Assembly (NCBI RefSeq): GCF_001293645.1
Contig: NZ_LBMD01000002.1
Coordinates: forward strand, 186,001-250,000
DNA length: 64,000 nucleotides
Direction: 5' to 3'
DNA from: Bacillus sp. CHD6a
GTDB lineage: Bacteria > Bacillota > Bacilli > Bacillales > Bacillaceae_I
The notes below the pieces were generated by a model that had not been told where the DNA came from, made no database searches, and was given only the letters and a program-made list of their open reading frames with translations. The translations under genes were made by a program, and so were the position numbers. Positions within the stretch are counted from its first letter, which is position 1. Each line of letters opens with the position of its first letter. Positions 50,913-59,839 of this stretch are shown piece by piece.

Positions 50913-51009
50913 TTTCTTAATTTAGATGTACCTTGGCATTGGATAATATCTAACTTGATGGGAATTGTAAAAGTATAAAAATTATCATTCTTGATGAAAG
51001 GGTGTCCCA

Positions 51010-51492
51010 ATGGAGAGAAGGTTGTTAAACCTATTAAATATACTGTGTATGGTCTCCTTACCATTTGTATTTAAAGGTTCAAAAATGAGAGAGAATTTAT
51101 TGATTTTTTTCCTAAAGGGAGTTATATCGATTCTACTCGATTCTTATGTTGTAGGAACGAAAAAAATTGCTTATCCTGTAAGACCTTTTTCGAAAATTTT
51201 TAGTACAAATATTATTTATGATTTATTGTTCTTTCCTATATTAAGTGTCATTTGGGTAAGAATTTCTTACCATGATAAATGGACAACCTTAATACTAAAA
51301 AGTTTAATCTTTAGTGTTCCCATGAGTTTATGTCAATGGTGGCTAGAAAAAAACTCAAGATTATTTGAATGGAAAAAATGGTCTGCTTTCCATACATTTG
51401 GAAGTGTCAATTTCACCTTGTTTTTGGTTCGAGGAATTATAGGTTTCTTAAAAAGAGTAGAAGTAATGAATGATGAGAGTTTGACAAATTAA
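51010..51492 (+). CDS. CBO0543 family membrane protein
   Basis: 160 residues with four predicted membrane helices. Features of the CBO0543 group are the SYVVGTKKIAYPVRPF loop after the second helix, an IIYDLLFFPI segment and W-L-E-K-N-S-x-L-F-E-W-K-K-W before the last helix. The group is frequent in spore-forming Bacillaceae; its function is not known. The start has a moderate site (GAAAGGGTG). Confidence 0.75.
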   Translation: MERRLLNLLNILCMVSLPFVFKGSKMRENLLIFFLKGVISILLDSYVVGTKKIAYPVRPFSKIFSTNIIYDLLFFPILSVIWVRISYHDKWTTLILKSLIFSVPMSLCQWWLEKNSRLFEWKKWSAFHTFGSVNFTLFLVRGIIGFLKRVEVMNDESLTN

Positions 51493-51507
51493 TTCACTTA
51501 GTGCTCC

Positions 51508-51537
51508 ACCCAAGGTAATTTAGCTTTGGGTTTTTTT
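51508..51537 (+). terminator. Terminator of the CBO0543 gene
   Basis: ACCCAA (51508-51513) pairs with TTGGGT (51526-51531), then a T-run. Confidence 0.7.
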
Positions 51538-51726
51538 GTTTTTCTTTATAAAAAATACTTAGAAGAGGATTTCAAGCGTTATTATTGACTTTTCAGGATG
51601 TAATTTAGACTTTTTGGAACTTTGTATACCCCGACTTGTGGAAAATAAAAGCCAAAAGCACTTTAATATGATAAAGTTATTATTAGAATAGTAGGAAAAT
51701 ACAAGCGGAACATTGAGGGGCATACC

Positions 51727-53289
51727 ATGCTGAATGAACTTTTACATAAAAATCCTTTTGAACATGATGATACCGTAGAGAAGATATTATCTCGTTTGGT
51801 GGTAGAGTTGCAAGAGATGCTTTCGGAAGACGCCATTGTGACGACGATGATTTTTGATGATGTGACAAAAACCTTGAGTCCTGGACCGGGTTACGATGGG
51901 TTTCCGGCGTGTTTCGTGGAGAAAGCTAAAAACCTTCCGCTTGGCGTGGGTGGATGCGGGATAGCAGCAAATGAAAAGCGCATTGTCGTTTGCGAGGATA
52001 TGCATACAGATCCTGTATGGGAACCCTTTTTGGAACTTACTGACTTGTCTGGAGTACGTGCTGTCTGGTCCCTCCCTATCTATTATCGAGAGAAAATATA
52101 TGGAACATTTGCTATCTATCATCGTTATGCCTATAATCCGACGGAAATGGATATACGTCTGTCCATTTTGATGAGTAAGCATGCGGTGACCGCCTTTACT
52201 TTTTTACGGAAACAGGAATTTGAAAATATGTATCAGCTCATTTCAGAACATGCGAAAGACATCATTACGCTATCGTCACCGAATGGAACGGTGCAATACA
52301 TCAATCCTGCAGTGACGGATATTCTTGGTTACAGTCAAAAAGATATTATCGGAGCAGATTTCACCCAGTTCATTGTATCCGAAGATTTAGAAACTGTACA
52401 AAGTTTTAATGAAGAAATGAACCGTGTCCAAACATCATTAAGCAAAGAGTTCCGTGTTTTAACAAAGGATGGCAGAGCAGTTTGGCTTGAAACAGTTTCC
52501 AAACCAGTCTTTGATGAATGCGGGAAACTTAAGCAGATTATTAGCACAAGTAGAGATGTTTCGGAGCGCCGGGAATCGGAAGAGGCACTTGTTAATTCAG
52601 AAAAGTTAACAGCAGTGGGGCAGTTGGCAGCTGGGGTTGCTCATGAAATAAGAAATCCGCTCACTTCCTTAAAAGGATTCCTGCAGTTAATCAATATACA
52701 AAATGGAGTGAACCCTCAATATTATGAAATAATGGCAAGTGAGTTGGAACGGATTGAACTGATTTCTAATGAAATGCTGGTTCTTGCCAAACCACAAGCA
52801 AAATCCTTGGAAAGTGTGGACATGGTAAAGGTTTTAAAGAATGTAGTATTTTTGTTGGACTCACAGGCATTGTTCCTCAATATAGGAATCAAGCTGGAAG
52901 TAGCAGAATCACTGATGCATGACTGTGTGGAAAGCGAAATGAAACAAGTGTTCATCAACCTTTTGAAAAATGCCTTTGAAGCGATGCCGCGCGGCGGAGA
53001 GGTAACCATCCGCTTAAAAGAATCAGCTGAATCAGTCTATGTAGAATTTGAAGATCAAGGCGTCGGAATCTCTCCTGAAAAGATTAAGGAATTGGGAAAA
53101 CCTTTTTTTACAACAAAAGAAAAAGGCACAGGCTTAGGCCTGCTTGTTACAAATAAAATCATTAAAAATCATAATGGCTCTCTTGTTTATGAGAGTGAGT
53201 TGAATAAAGGAACGGTTGCAAGGATTACATTGGAAAAGCAACACGCTGGTGTTGCGGAAGTGAAGCTTGCGGTAAATGGGGCGGAATAG
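51727..53289 (+). CDS. GAF-PAS sensor histidine kinase
   Basis: 520 residues, no membrane segment. GAF domain (about 15-155), PAS domain (about 165-285: YQLISEHAKDIITLSSPNGTVQYINPAVTDILGYS), HisKA with LAAGVAHEIRNPLTSLKGFLQLI (phospho-His near 305), and HATPase with N box MKQVFINLLKNAFEAMP, G1 FEDQGVGISPEK and G2 GTGLGLLV. Closest in layout to Bacillus sporulation/nutrient kinases that feed a phosphorelay; no response regulator lies beside it, as usual for that class. Stimulus unknown. Confidence 0.9.
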   Translation: MLNELLHKNPFEHDDTVEKILSRLVVELQEMLSEDAIVTTMIFDDVTKTLSPGPGYDGFPACFVEKAKNLPLGVGGCGIAANEKRIVVCEDMHTDPVWEPFLELTDLSGVRAVWSLPIYYREKIYGTFAIYHRYAYNPTEMDIRLSILMSKHAVTAFTFLRKQEFENMYQLISEHAKDIITLSSPNGTVQYINPAVTDILGYSQKDIIGADFTQFIVSEDLETVQSFNEEMNRVQTSLSKEFRVLTKDGRAVWLETVSKPVFDECGKLKQIISTSRDVSERRESEEALVNSEKLTAVGQLAAGVAHEIRNPLTSLKGFLQLINIQNGVNPQYYEIMASELERIELISNEMLVLAKPQAKSLESVDMVKVLKNVVFLLDSQALFLNIGIKLEVAESLMHDCVESEMKQVFINLLKNAFEAMPRGGEVTIRLKESAESVYVEFEDQGVGISPEKIKELGKPFFTTKEKGTGLGLLVTNKIIKNHNGSLVYESELNKGTVARITLEKQHAGVAEVKLAVNGAE

Positions 53290-53291
53290 AG

Positions 53292-53325
53292 GAGAGTGCT
53301 GGATATAGCGGCACTCTCTTTTCTT
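53292..53325 (+). terminator. Terminator between kinase and thioesterase genes
   Basis: GAGAGTGC (53292-53299) pairs with GCACTCTC (53311-53318), followed by TTTTCTTT. Confidence 0.8.
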
Positions 53326-53831
53326 TATTCTGAGAACCCACTTGTCAGCTTGGAGGCAAGTGCTTTGGATTCGGCCCTTCTGTTGCGTCTTGCTTGTGCC
53401 CGTTCCTCACCTGTTTTATTTAAATATCTCTCTTCTTCGGTTTCTGGTGTGATGGAAGGAACAGATGCAGGCTTTCCTTGATCATCTAGTGCCACAAACG
53501 TTAAAAAGGCTGTCGCTGCAATGTTCTTGGTGCCTTTTGTTAAATCCTCTGCTGTCACTTTCACAAAGACTTCCATGGAAGAATTCCCTGTCCAAGTGAC
53601 AAACGATTCAAAAATAACGGCATCTGTCTGTCGGATTGGTGATAGAAAATCAACCGAGTCCATGGAGGCTGTTACACATTCACAACGGCACATGCGGGCA
53701 GCAGAAATAGAGGCAAGCATGTCCACATCCGATAACAATTTTCCACCGAACAAGGTATTATGGTTGTTAATGTCGTTTGGAAACACTCGGCTGGTTCGAA
53801 CGACACGTGTATCTTTGCAGGTTTTGTTCAT
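53325..53831 (-). CDS. Acyl-CoA thioesterase, hotdog fold (YkhA-like)
   Basis: 168 residues. Hotdog core with VFPNDINNHNTLFGGKLLSDVDMLASISAARMC (catalytic N-H-x-x-x-F-G-G and D), SVDFLSPIRQTDAV and FLTFVALDDQGKPASVP. Matches the BFIT/YkhA type II thioesterases, which hydrolyse medium- to long-chain acyl-CoA. GGAGAAACACA precedes the ATG. Convergent with the kinase gene. Confidence 0.9.
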   Translation of the reverse strand: MNKTCKDTRVVRTSRVFPNDINNHNTLFGGKLLSDVDMLASISAARMCRCECVTASMDSVDFLSPIRQTDAVIFESFVTWTGNSSMEVFVKVTAEDLTKGTKNIAATAFLTFVALDDQGKPASVPSITPETEEERYLNKTGEERAQARRNRRAESKALASKLTSGFSE

Positions 53832-53989
53832 TGTGTTTCTCCTTCAAATGATCGTAGTTGAGAATATTTTAGCATTATTTTCCTCTGTGCGAAAATGTGA
53901 ACTGTTTTTTGGGTGAGCTTTCTTAATTAAAAACGCTGAATAAGAGGGTATAATAGAAGTAACGACAAGACAGACGATAAGAAGGGGAT

Positions 53990-55447
53990 ATGATGAGCAG
54001 TTCTAAAGAAATAGGTTGGAATTTTAATAATAGTTATGAATCTTTGCCTGAATTGTTTTTTTCTGAGATAAAGCCAAATCCTGTGGAATCGCCTAAGTTA
54101 ATTGTTCTGAATGAATCTGTGGCAGAAGAACTTGGACTTAGTATCGACGCATTAAAGGGGTCGGATGGTTTAAGCGTTTTTGCTGGCAACACCGTTCCAG
54201 AAGGTGGTTCAGGGATTGCCCAAGCATATGCAGGCCACCAGTTTGGCAATTTTACCATGCTTGGAGATGGCCGCGCCTTGTTGGTGGGGGAACAGATTAC
54301 TCCTGCTGGCGAGCGCTTTGATATTCAGTTGAAGGGTTCAGGGCGGACTCCCTATTCCCGAGGCGGCGATGGTCGTGCAACTTTGGGACCGATGCTGCGT
54401 GAGTATATTATAAGTGAAGCGATGCACGGCTTGGGGATCCCAACAACACGAAGCTTGGCTGTGGTGAAAACTGGGGAAGAGGTGTTGCGGGAAGGTTTGT
54501 TGCCTGGAGCAGTCATGACCCGCGTTGCATCGAGTCACTTACGTTTTGGTACATTTCAGTTTGCTACTCAGTGGGGAGACATGGAAAAATTGCATGCGTT
54601 GGCTGACTATGCCATGAAACGTCACTACCCTGAGTTAGAAGCTGGTGATTATCTGGGGTTTTTTAGAAAAGTGATGGAGCAACAGGCGGAGCTGCTTGCG
54701 AAGTGGCAGTTGGTCGGTTTTATCCACGGTGTGATGAACACAGACAATATGACGATCAGCGGGGAAACTATTGACTATGGCCCATGTGCATTTATGGATG
54801 TGTATGACCCCACGACCGTGTTTAGTTCCATTGATGTACAGGGGCGGTATTCGTATGAAAACCAGCCTCGGATTGGTGGCTGGAATTTGGCGCGTTTTGC
54901 AGAAGCATTGTTGCCGTTGTTTAATGAGGATCAAAAGCGTGCAGTGGAGTTGGCGCAAGAGGAGCTATATACGTTTTCTGATTTGTATAAGGGGCATTGG
55001 CTTGCAGGGATGCGTGCGAAACTTGGGTTGTTTGATGAAGAACCTGGGGATGAGGCATTGGTGCAGGGGCTGCTTGATGTGATGAAGGAAAGCAAGGCGG
55101 ATTTTACGAATACGTTTCGTGAGTTGACGTTGGGAGAGTTGGATTTGGTAGAAAAGCCAGCTTTTAGTGAGTGGCATTCGTTGTGGCAGGAGCGATTGGG
55201 AAGACAGTCTGAAAGTGAGGAAGCGGTGCGGGAGTTGATGCAGAAGAGTAATCCTGCTGTTATTGCGCGAAACCACCGGGTCGAAGCAGCATTGGAAGCG
55301 GCTGTCGAGCATGGGAATTATGGTGTGATGGAGAATTTGGTGAAGGTGTTGCGTGATCCGTATGCGTATTCCGTTGAACAGGAAGATTATTGTGTGGCGC
55401 CTGGTGCGAGTGTGGCGGCTGGGTATCGGACGTATTGTGGGACTTAG
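53990..55447 (+). CDS. selO: SelO/YdiU family protein adenylyltransferase (AMPylator)
   Basis: 485 residues, full family length. The pseudokinase fold binds ATP inverted: [63 protein letters not shown] with the metal-binding Asn and Asp. It transfers AMP to Ser/Thr/Tyr of target proteins and responds to oxidative stress in other bacteria. The C-terminus is ...YRTYCGT, with Cys at the third-last position where vertebrate SelO has selenocysteine. A TATAAT lies at 53949. Confidence 0.93.
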   Translation: MMSSSKEIGWNFNNSYESLPELFFSEIKPNPVESPKLIVLNESVAEELGLSIDALKGSDGLSVFAGNTVPEGGSGIAQAYAGHQFGNFTMLGDGRALLVGEQITPAGERFDIQLKGSGRTPYSRGGDGRATLGPMLREYIISEAMHGLGIPTTRSLAVVKTGEEVLREGLLPGAVMTRVASSHLRFGTFQFATQWGDMEKLHALADYAMKRHYPELEAGDYLGFFRKVMEQQAELLAKWQLVGFIHGVMNTDNMTISGETIDYGPCAFMDVYDPTTVFSSIDVQGRYSYENQPRIGGWNLARFAEALLPLFNEDQKRAVELAQEELYTFSDLYKGHWLAGMRAKLGLFDEEPGDEALVQGLLDVMKESKADFTNTFRELTLGELDLVEKPAFSEWHSLWQERLGRQSESEEAVRELMQKSNPAVIARNHRVEAALEAAVEHGNYGVMENLVKVLRDPYAYSVEQEDYCVAPGASVAAGYRTYCGT

Positions 55448-55463
55448 GGTGATTTTGGTTTAG

Positions 55464-55494
55464 GCACGAACTTGGTTGATTTCCGCACGAACTT
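55464..55494. repeat. Two GCACGAACTT words 21 bp apart
   Basis: GCACGAACTT at 55464 and 55485, exactly 21 bp apart and with unlike bases between; a short counterpart of the phased arrays, just before the 52-bp satellite. Confidence 0.6.
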
Positions 55495-55553
55495 ATTCGT
55501 AAATCAGGTTGGTGTGTTGAAAATTCCCATATCAGTGCTCGAATTTTGATTGA

Positions 55554-56573
55554 AACAGGAAAAACGGTAGTAGCGAGGCGGTCTCTGCGCCCGAACTGCC
55601 ATGGGAACAGGAAAAACGGTAGTAGAGAGGCGTTCTCTCCGCCCGAAATGCAATGGGAACAGGGAAAACGGTAGTAGAGAAGCGGTCTCTCCGCCCGAAC
55701 TGCCATGGGAACAGGGAAAACGGTAGTAGAGAGGCGATCTCTCCGCCCGAAATGCCATGGGAACAGGAAAAACGGTAGTAGAGAGGCGTTCTCTCCGCCC
55801 TAAATGCAATGAGAACAAAGAAAACGGTAGTAGAGAGGCGTTCTCTCCGCCCGAAATGCCATGGGAACAGGGAAAACGGTAGTAGAGAGGCGGTCTCTCC
55901 GCCCGAACTGCCATGGGAACAGGGAAAACGGTAGTAGAGAGGCGTTCTCTCCGCCCGAAATGCCATGGGAACAGGGAAAACGGTAGTAGAGAGGCGGTCT
56001 CTCCGCCCGAACTGCCATGGGAACAGGGAAAACGGTAGTAGAGAGGCGATCTCTCCGCCCGAAATGCCATGGGAACAGGAAAAACGGTAGTAGAGAGGCG
56101 TTCTCTCCGCCCTAAATGCAATGAGAACAAAGAAAACGGTAGTAGAGAGGCGTTCTCTCCGCCCGAAATGCCATGGGAACAGGGAAAACGGTAGTAGAGA
56201 AGCGGTCTCTCCGCCCGAACTGCCATGGGAACAGGGAAAACGGTAGTAGAGAGGCGTTCTCTCCGCCCGAAATGCCATGGGAACAGGGAAAACGGTAGTA
56301 GAGAAGCGGTCTCTCGGCCCGAACTGCCATGGGAACAGTTAAAACGGTAGTAGAGAGGCGTTCTCTCCGCCCGAAATGCAATGGGAACAAGGAAAACGGT
56401 AGTAGAGAGGCGGTCTCTCGGCCCGAAATGCAATGGGAACAACGAAAACGGTAGTAGAGAGGCGGTCTCACCGCTCGAAATACAATGGGAACAGGGAAAA
56501 CGGTAGTAGAGAGGCGGTCTCACCGCCCGTACTGCCATGGGAACAAAGAAAACGGTAGTAGAGAGGCGGTCTC
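55554..56573. repeat. 52-bp satellite, 20 units, with 312-bp higher-order repeat
   Basis: The CGGTAGTAGAGAGGCG word recurs at 52-bp steps from 55565 to 56553 (19 steps) with no length change. Each unit holds GGCGG/CCGCC (or degenerate) arms around TCTCT and a CCATGG. Two variant classes (GGCGG..GAACTGCC and GGCGT..GAAATGCC) are mixed, and a distinctive pair (GCGATCT unit then a CCTAAATGCAATGAGAACAAAG unit) recurs at 312 bp = six units. All three minus-strand frames stay open for long runs, giving spurious proteins. Confidence 0.95.
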
Positions 56574-56677
56574 AATACCCAAATAGCACCCTTTACTTAA
56601 ACTAAGCTGAAAGCATTTCGTTAAAGCCTTTTCCAAGATGATATAATAACCATAAAATGATAAACAGAGGTGATCTC

Positions 56678-57247
56678 ATGTCACTATCAAAAGAGTCATT
56701 TACCTCCTTAGAAAAATATTATGAAATCCGCGAATCAAGTGACCATTTGTATGAGTATATAGATGGAATCTATCTTCATGTCTCCTTCACCGTCAACCAA
56801 ACACCAACGAATCTCAGGTCGGCTATTAGTGAAGTTGAGTAATTACCTCACCGGGAAGGCTGACAAGTATGAAGTGTTTGCTGCTCTCTATGATATTGAA
56901 CTTTCCAAAGAGGGAATGGAAGGACTAAAATAGTCATTCCAGACCTGGCGGTAATGGGTGATACAAGTGGATTCACGGATACAAAATATGTTGGCGTACC
57001 CGATATGATTGTTGAAATTCTCAGTCCGTCCAACCAGTCACATGATCTTATTACAAAGCTAAATATATACATGAAATACGGGGTCAAAGAATATTGGATT
57101 GTGAATCCAATGCTTAATTCCATCACAATTTACGTCCTTACCGAAGATGACGTATATGAACAACACGCAATAAAAACAGACCAAGGCATAATTACCTCAA
57201 AGCTTTTGAATGGGTTTCATCTTGAACTAGAGCATATCTTCCAATAA
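56678..57247 (+). pseudogene. Uma2 family endonuclease gene with two compensating frameshifts
   Basis: ATG 56678 follows AGAGGTGAT. The frame reads LEKYYEIRESSDHLYEYIDGI, then shifts by +1 near 56770; the middle frame reads MSPSPSTKHQRISGRLLVKLSNYL and DIELSKEGMEGLK and ends at TAG; a second shift near 56930 (A4 where A5 is expected) restores the first frame: VIPDLAVMGD, GVPDMIVEILSPSN, KYGVKEYWIVNP. All of these are Uma2 (PD-(D/E)xK) motifs. Either a decayed gene or two single-base errors in the sequence. Confidence 0.85.
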
Positions 57248-57283
57248 CAAAAGGTCAAGGACTCCACATCCTTGACCTTTTTT
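57248..57283. terminator. Bidirectional terminator
   Basis: AAAGGTCAAGG and CCTTGACCTTT (57250-57260 and 57270-57280) pair perfectly with flanking A and T runs, between the Uma2 pseudogene and the facing ABC exporter gene. Confidence 0.85.
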
Positions 57284-57300
57284 CTACTCTACTCTCCAAC

Positions 57301-59037
57301 CTATGTCAGCTGCTGCTCCGCAAACTCGCGATACAATTTATGTGACTCCACCAACTCCTGATGAGTCCCCATTCCGGTAATCTCACCCTTTTCGATAAAA
57401 ATAATCTTATCCGCATTCACAATGGTAGACAGACGATGGGCAATTACAAATGTCGTTCGGCCTTCCATCAGCCTTGTTAACGCCTGCTGCACAATTCCTT
57501 CTGACTGACTGTCAAGACTAGCCGTTGCTTCGTCCATCATTAAAATCTTAGGGTCGCGCAAAAAGGCACGGGCAATTGCGATTCGTTGGCGTTGTCCGCC
57601 AGATAGCATAACTCCACGTTCGCCAACTTCGGTATCGAGTCCTTTTGGGAACTCTTGAATGAACTGGTCGGCATATGCCATCTTCGCCACATCCCATAAG
57701 CGGTCGTCAGTGAGCTCCTCTTTATTTTCCAACCCATATGTCAAATTATCTCGGATGGTTCCAGCCATCATCGGGCTGTCTTGGGAAACATAGCCAATCT
57801 GCTGGCGCCACGCTTTCATGGATAAGGAGCTGATAGGCAACTCTCCGACGTAAATTTCCCCGTCTGTTGGCTCATAGAAGCGTTCAATCAGACCGAAAAG
57901 TGTGCTTTTACCACCCCCGCTTGGTCCTGCGAAGGCCACCATCATGCCAGGTTCTACATCAAAGGAAACATTGCGCAAGATTGGCTCATCCTCGTTGTAT
58001 CCAAAGGACACACTTTTTACGAATACAGGTTGATTGGTAATATCCGCAGCCAATCCTTTCTGTCCGGGTTCGTCCTCAATTTCTAGAATATCAATAATTC
58101 TTTCCGTCGCGCCTTTAGCCTTCTGTAGCTGTGTAAAAAACATCGTAAAAGATGTAATCGGAAAAATAATCTGGAACAGGTAGAGCAGGAAAGCAACGAG
58201 TTCCCCGGTTGTCATAGTGCCTTCTGCTACCCGAATTCCGCCATAACCGATAATCACCACAATCACAAGCATGACGACCATATACATAAGCGGTCCGATT
58301 ATAGCAAAAATACGAGCTTCTCTAAGACCAAAAGTGAGTAGCGTGCGAATGCCGGACTTCCCTTTAATCTCTTCCACCGCTTCCGCATTGGAGGCTTTCA
58401 TGAGACGAATCTCACTTAATGTCTGCTGAACACTGCCGGTAAAATTGGCCGTTTCATCTTGCATGCCGCGTGAGATTTTCGCCATTTTCGTACCAAGCGG
58501 AATCATGACCAATGTCGTTACTGGAACAGATATCAGCATCAGCAAGGTCATTTTCCAATCCATAATGAATAGGATGATGACAGCACCGATAATGGTGATT
58601 ATTCCAGTGATGAACTGCGGGAAATGCTGGGAGATCAAATCTTTCACAATCCCAGTGTCGTTAACCACACGGCTGACCGATTCGCCACTTGTTTTTTTGT
58701 CAAAATAACTGACAGGCAAGCGAATCAGTTTGAACCACATTTTCTCGCGAAGGCCGGCAACGATGCTTTGGCCTACATAAGCGAGGGAATAGGTGGATAG
58801 TCCGTCAATCACAGCTTGTAAAATAAAGACGACAGCAATTGCCACAATAAGTCCCACACTAAGTGATTCCATCGAAAAGCCGTCAACTAGTTGCTGGGTA
58901 AGTAATGGTATGGTTAGTCCAACAAGTGTGGTAAATAGACTACCTATTAATCCCAGTGTTAGTGCGAGTTTTGGGATCTTGGTTGACAGGATAAGGGCAG
59001 TAAATTTTTTAAAATTAGAATTCGAAGCTTGCTCCAT
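57301..59037 (-). CDS. bmrA: ABC exporter, BmrA-type multidrug half-transporter
   Basis: 578 residues. Six membrane helices (about 15-300) with the conserved YFDKKTSGESVSRVVNDTGIVKDLIS intracellular helix, then an ATPase domain: Walker A GPSGGGKST, signature MLSGGQRQRIAIARAFL, Walker B ILMMDEATASLDSQ and H-loop VIAHRLST. Length and sequence agree with Bacillus BmrA (YvcC), a homodimeric drug exporter. GGAGACACACAATAA precedes the ATG. The symbol is by resemblance; the substrate is inferred. Single-gene transcript. Confidence 0.85.
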   Translation of the reverse strand: MEQASNSNFKKFTALILSTKIPKLALTLGLIGSLFTTLVGLTIPLLTQQLVDGFSMESLSVGLIVAIAVVFILQAVIDGLSTYSLAYVGQSIVAGLREKMWFKLIRLPVSYFDKKTSGESVSRVVNDTGIVKDLISQHFPQFITGIITIIGAVIILFIMDWKMTLLMLISVPVTTLVMIPLGTKMAKISRGMQDETANFTGSVQQTLSEIRLMKASNAEAVEEIKGKSGIRTLLTFGLREARIFAIIGPLMYMVVMLVIVVIIGYGGIRVAEGTMTTGELVAFLLYLFQIIFPITSFTMFFTQLQKAKGATERIIDILEIEDEPGQKGLAADITNQPVFVKSVSFGYNEDEPILRNVSFDVEPGMMVAFAGPSGGGKSTLFGLIERFYEPTDGEIYVGELPISSLSMKAWRQQIGYVSQDSPMMAGTIRDNLTYGLENKEELTDDRLWDVAKMAYADQFIQEFPKGLDTEVGERGVMLSGGQRQRIAIARAFLRDPKILMMDEATASLDSQSEGIVQQALTRLMEGRTTFVIAHRLSTIVNADKIIFIEKGEITGMGTHQELVESHKLYREFAEQQLT

Positions 59038-59145
59038 TTATTGTGTGTCTCCTTTAGAAGGTTTGTTTGATAATTGTACGTTTATTAGATAAGTTAGTTC
59101 CACTATTATTGTGACAGATTGAGGAACATGTTTCCAATTTTTTAG

Positions 59146-59194
59146 TTGACAACAGTATTTCCAAAGGTTTATATTTTTATTAAACAGTGGTCAA
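59146..59194 (+). promoter_or_regulatory. tetR promoter with operator
   Basis: TTGACA (59146-59151), 18 bp, TATATT (59170-59175). TTAAAC-AGT-GGTCAA (59180-59194), directly downstream of the -10, has the same architecture as the site at 59802-59816. Confidence 0.65.
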
Positions 59195-59203
59195 TAAAAA
59201 AGG

Positions 59204-59785
59204 ATGAGTAAGGAAATGACACCTAGAAAAGCGGTAACAAATGAATTAACACAGATGATGGTAATGAATGCAGCGCGGGAGTTGTTTCGCAAGAAGGGTT
59301 ATCAACAGGTTTCAATGCGGCAGATAGCTGCAGAGTTAGGCTATAGTCATGGAGCTATTTATTATCATTTTAAAAATAAAGCGGAACTTTTTTATGCCAT
59401 GATTGAAATGGATTTTAAAGAGTTGGATCAATGGCTGGATAATGTGATGTTGCAGGACCTTGATCACAAAACAAAGTTAACACAAGTTCTGCTCGAATTC
59501 ATCCGTTTTGGCCTTACACATAAGAGCCAATATGAGATGATGTTTTTGCTCTCAGATGAAGAAGTTAAAAGTTACGTTAATAAAGGTCCGAATGAATCTT
59601 ATGAAAAGTTTGCAGAGGCAATTATAGAACTTAGCAATCAATCTATCAGCATCCAGCAAGCATGGTCGATCTTTCTTTCCTTGCACGGTTTCGTTAGTCA
59701 CTATTGCCGGTGTGATGCTGACTATGATGAAGTGAAAGGATTAGCAGAATCACATGTAAATTTTATCCTACCATCTTTAGGATAA
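59204..59785 (+). CDS. TetR/AcrR family transcriptional regulator
   Basis: About 190 residues (start at 59204 or 59216, both with a weak site). Helix-turn-helix: AARELFRKKGYQQVSMRQIAAELGYSHGAIYYHFKNKAELFYAM; helical effector domain after it. Two related palindromes flank the gene, one over its own promoter and one before the following oxidoreductase gene, so it probably represses both. Inducer unknown. Confidence 0.9.
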   Translation: MSKEMTPRKAVTNELTQMMVMNAARELFRKKGYQQVSMRQIAAELGYSHGAIYYHFKNKAELFYAMIEMDFKELDQWLDNVMLQDLDHKTKLTQVLLEFIRFGLTHKSQYEMMFLLSDEEVKSYVNKGPNESYEKFAEAIIELSNQSISIQQAWSIFLSLHGFVSHYCRCDADYDEVKGLAESHVNFILPSLG

Positions 59786-59801
59786 AATTTTTTACCATTT
59801 A

Positions 59802-59816
59802 TTGACCGGTGGTTAA
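59802..59816 (+). promoter_or_regulatory. Second operator, upstream of the NAD(P)-binding protein gene
   Basis: TTGACC-GGT-GGTTAA, a 15-bp inverted repeat with one mismatch, matching the layout of 59180-59194. It lies 24 bp before the next gene. Confidence 0.6.
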
Positions 59817-59839
59817 AAAGAATAAGGGGGTATATTTTT

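Noticed and set aside
51587-51640. Possible phased array GACTTTT at 51587 and 51608
   Set aside because: Only two copies at 21 bp; the next candidate (51633) is 25 bp away. Not distinguishable from chance.
55504-56538. Long minus-strand open frames (up to 344 codons) with YYRFPCSHG-like repeats
   Set aside because: All three minus frames are open because the 52-bp unit has no stop codons there; 52 is not a multiple of three and there is no ribosome site, so these are by-products of the satellite.
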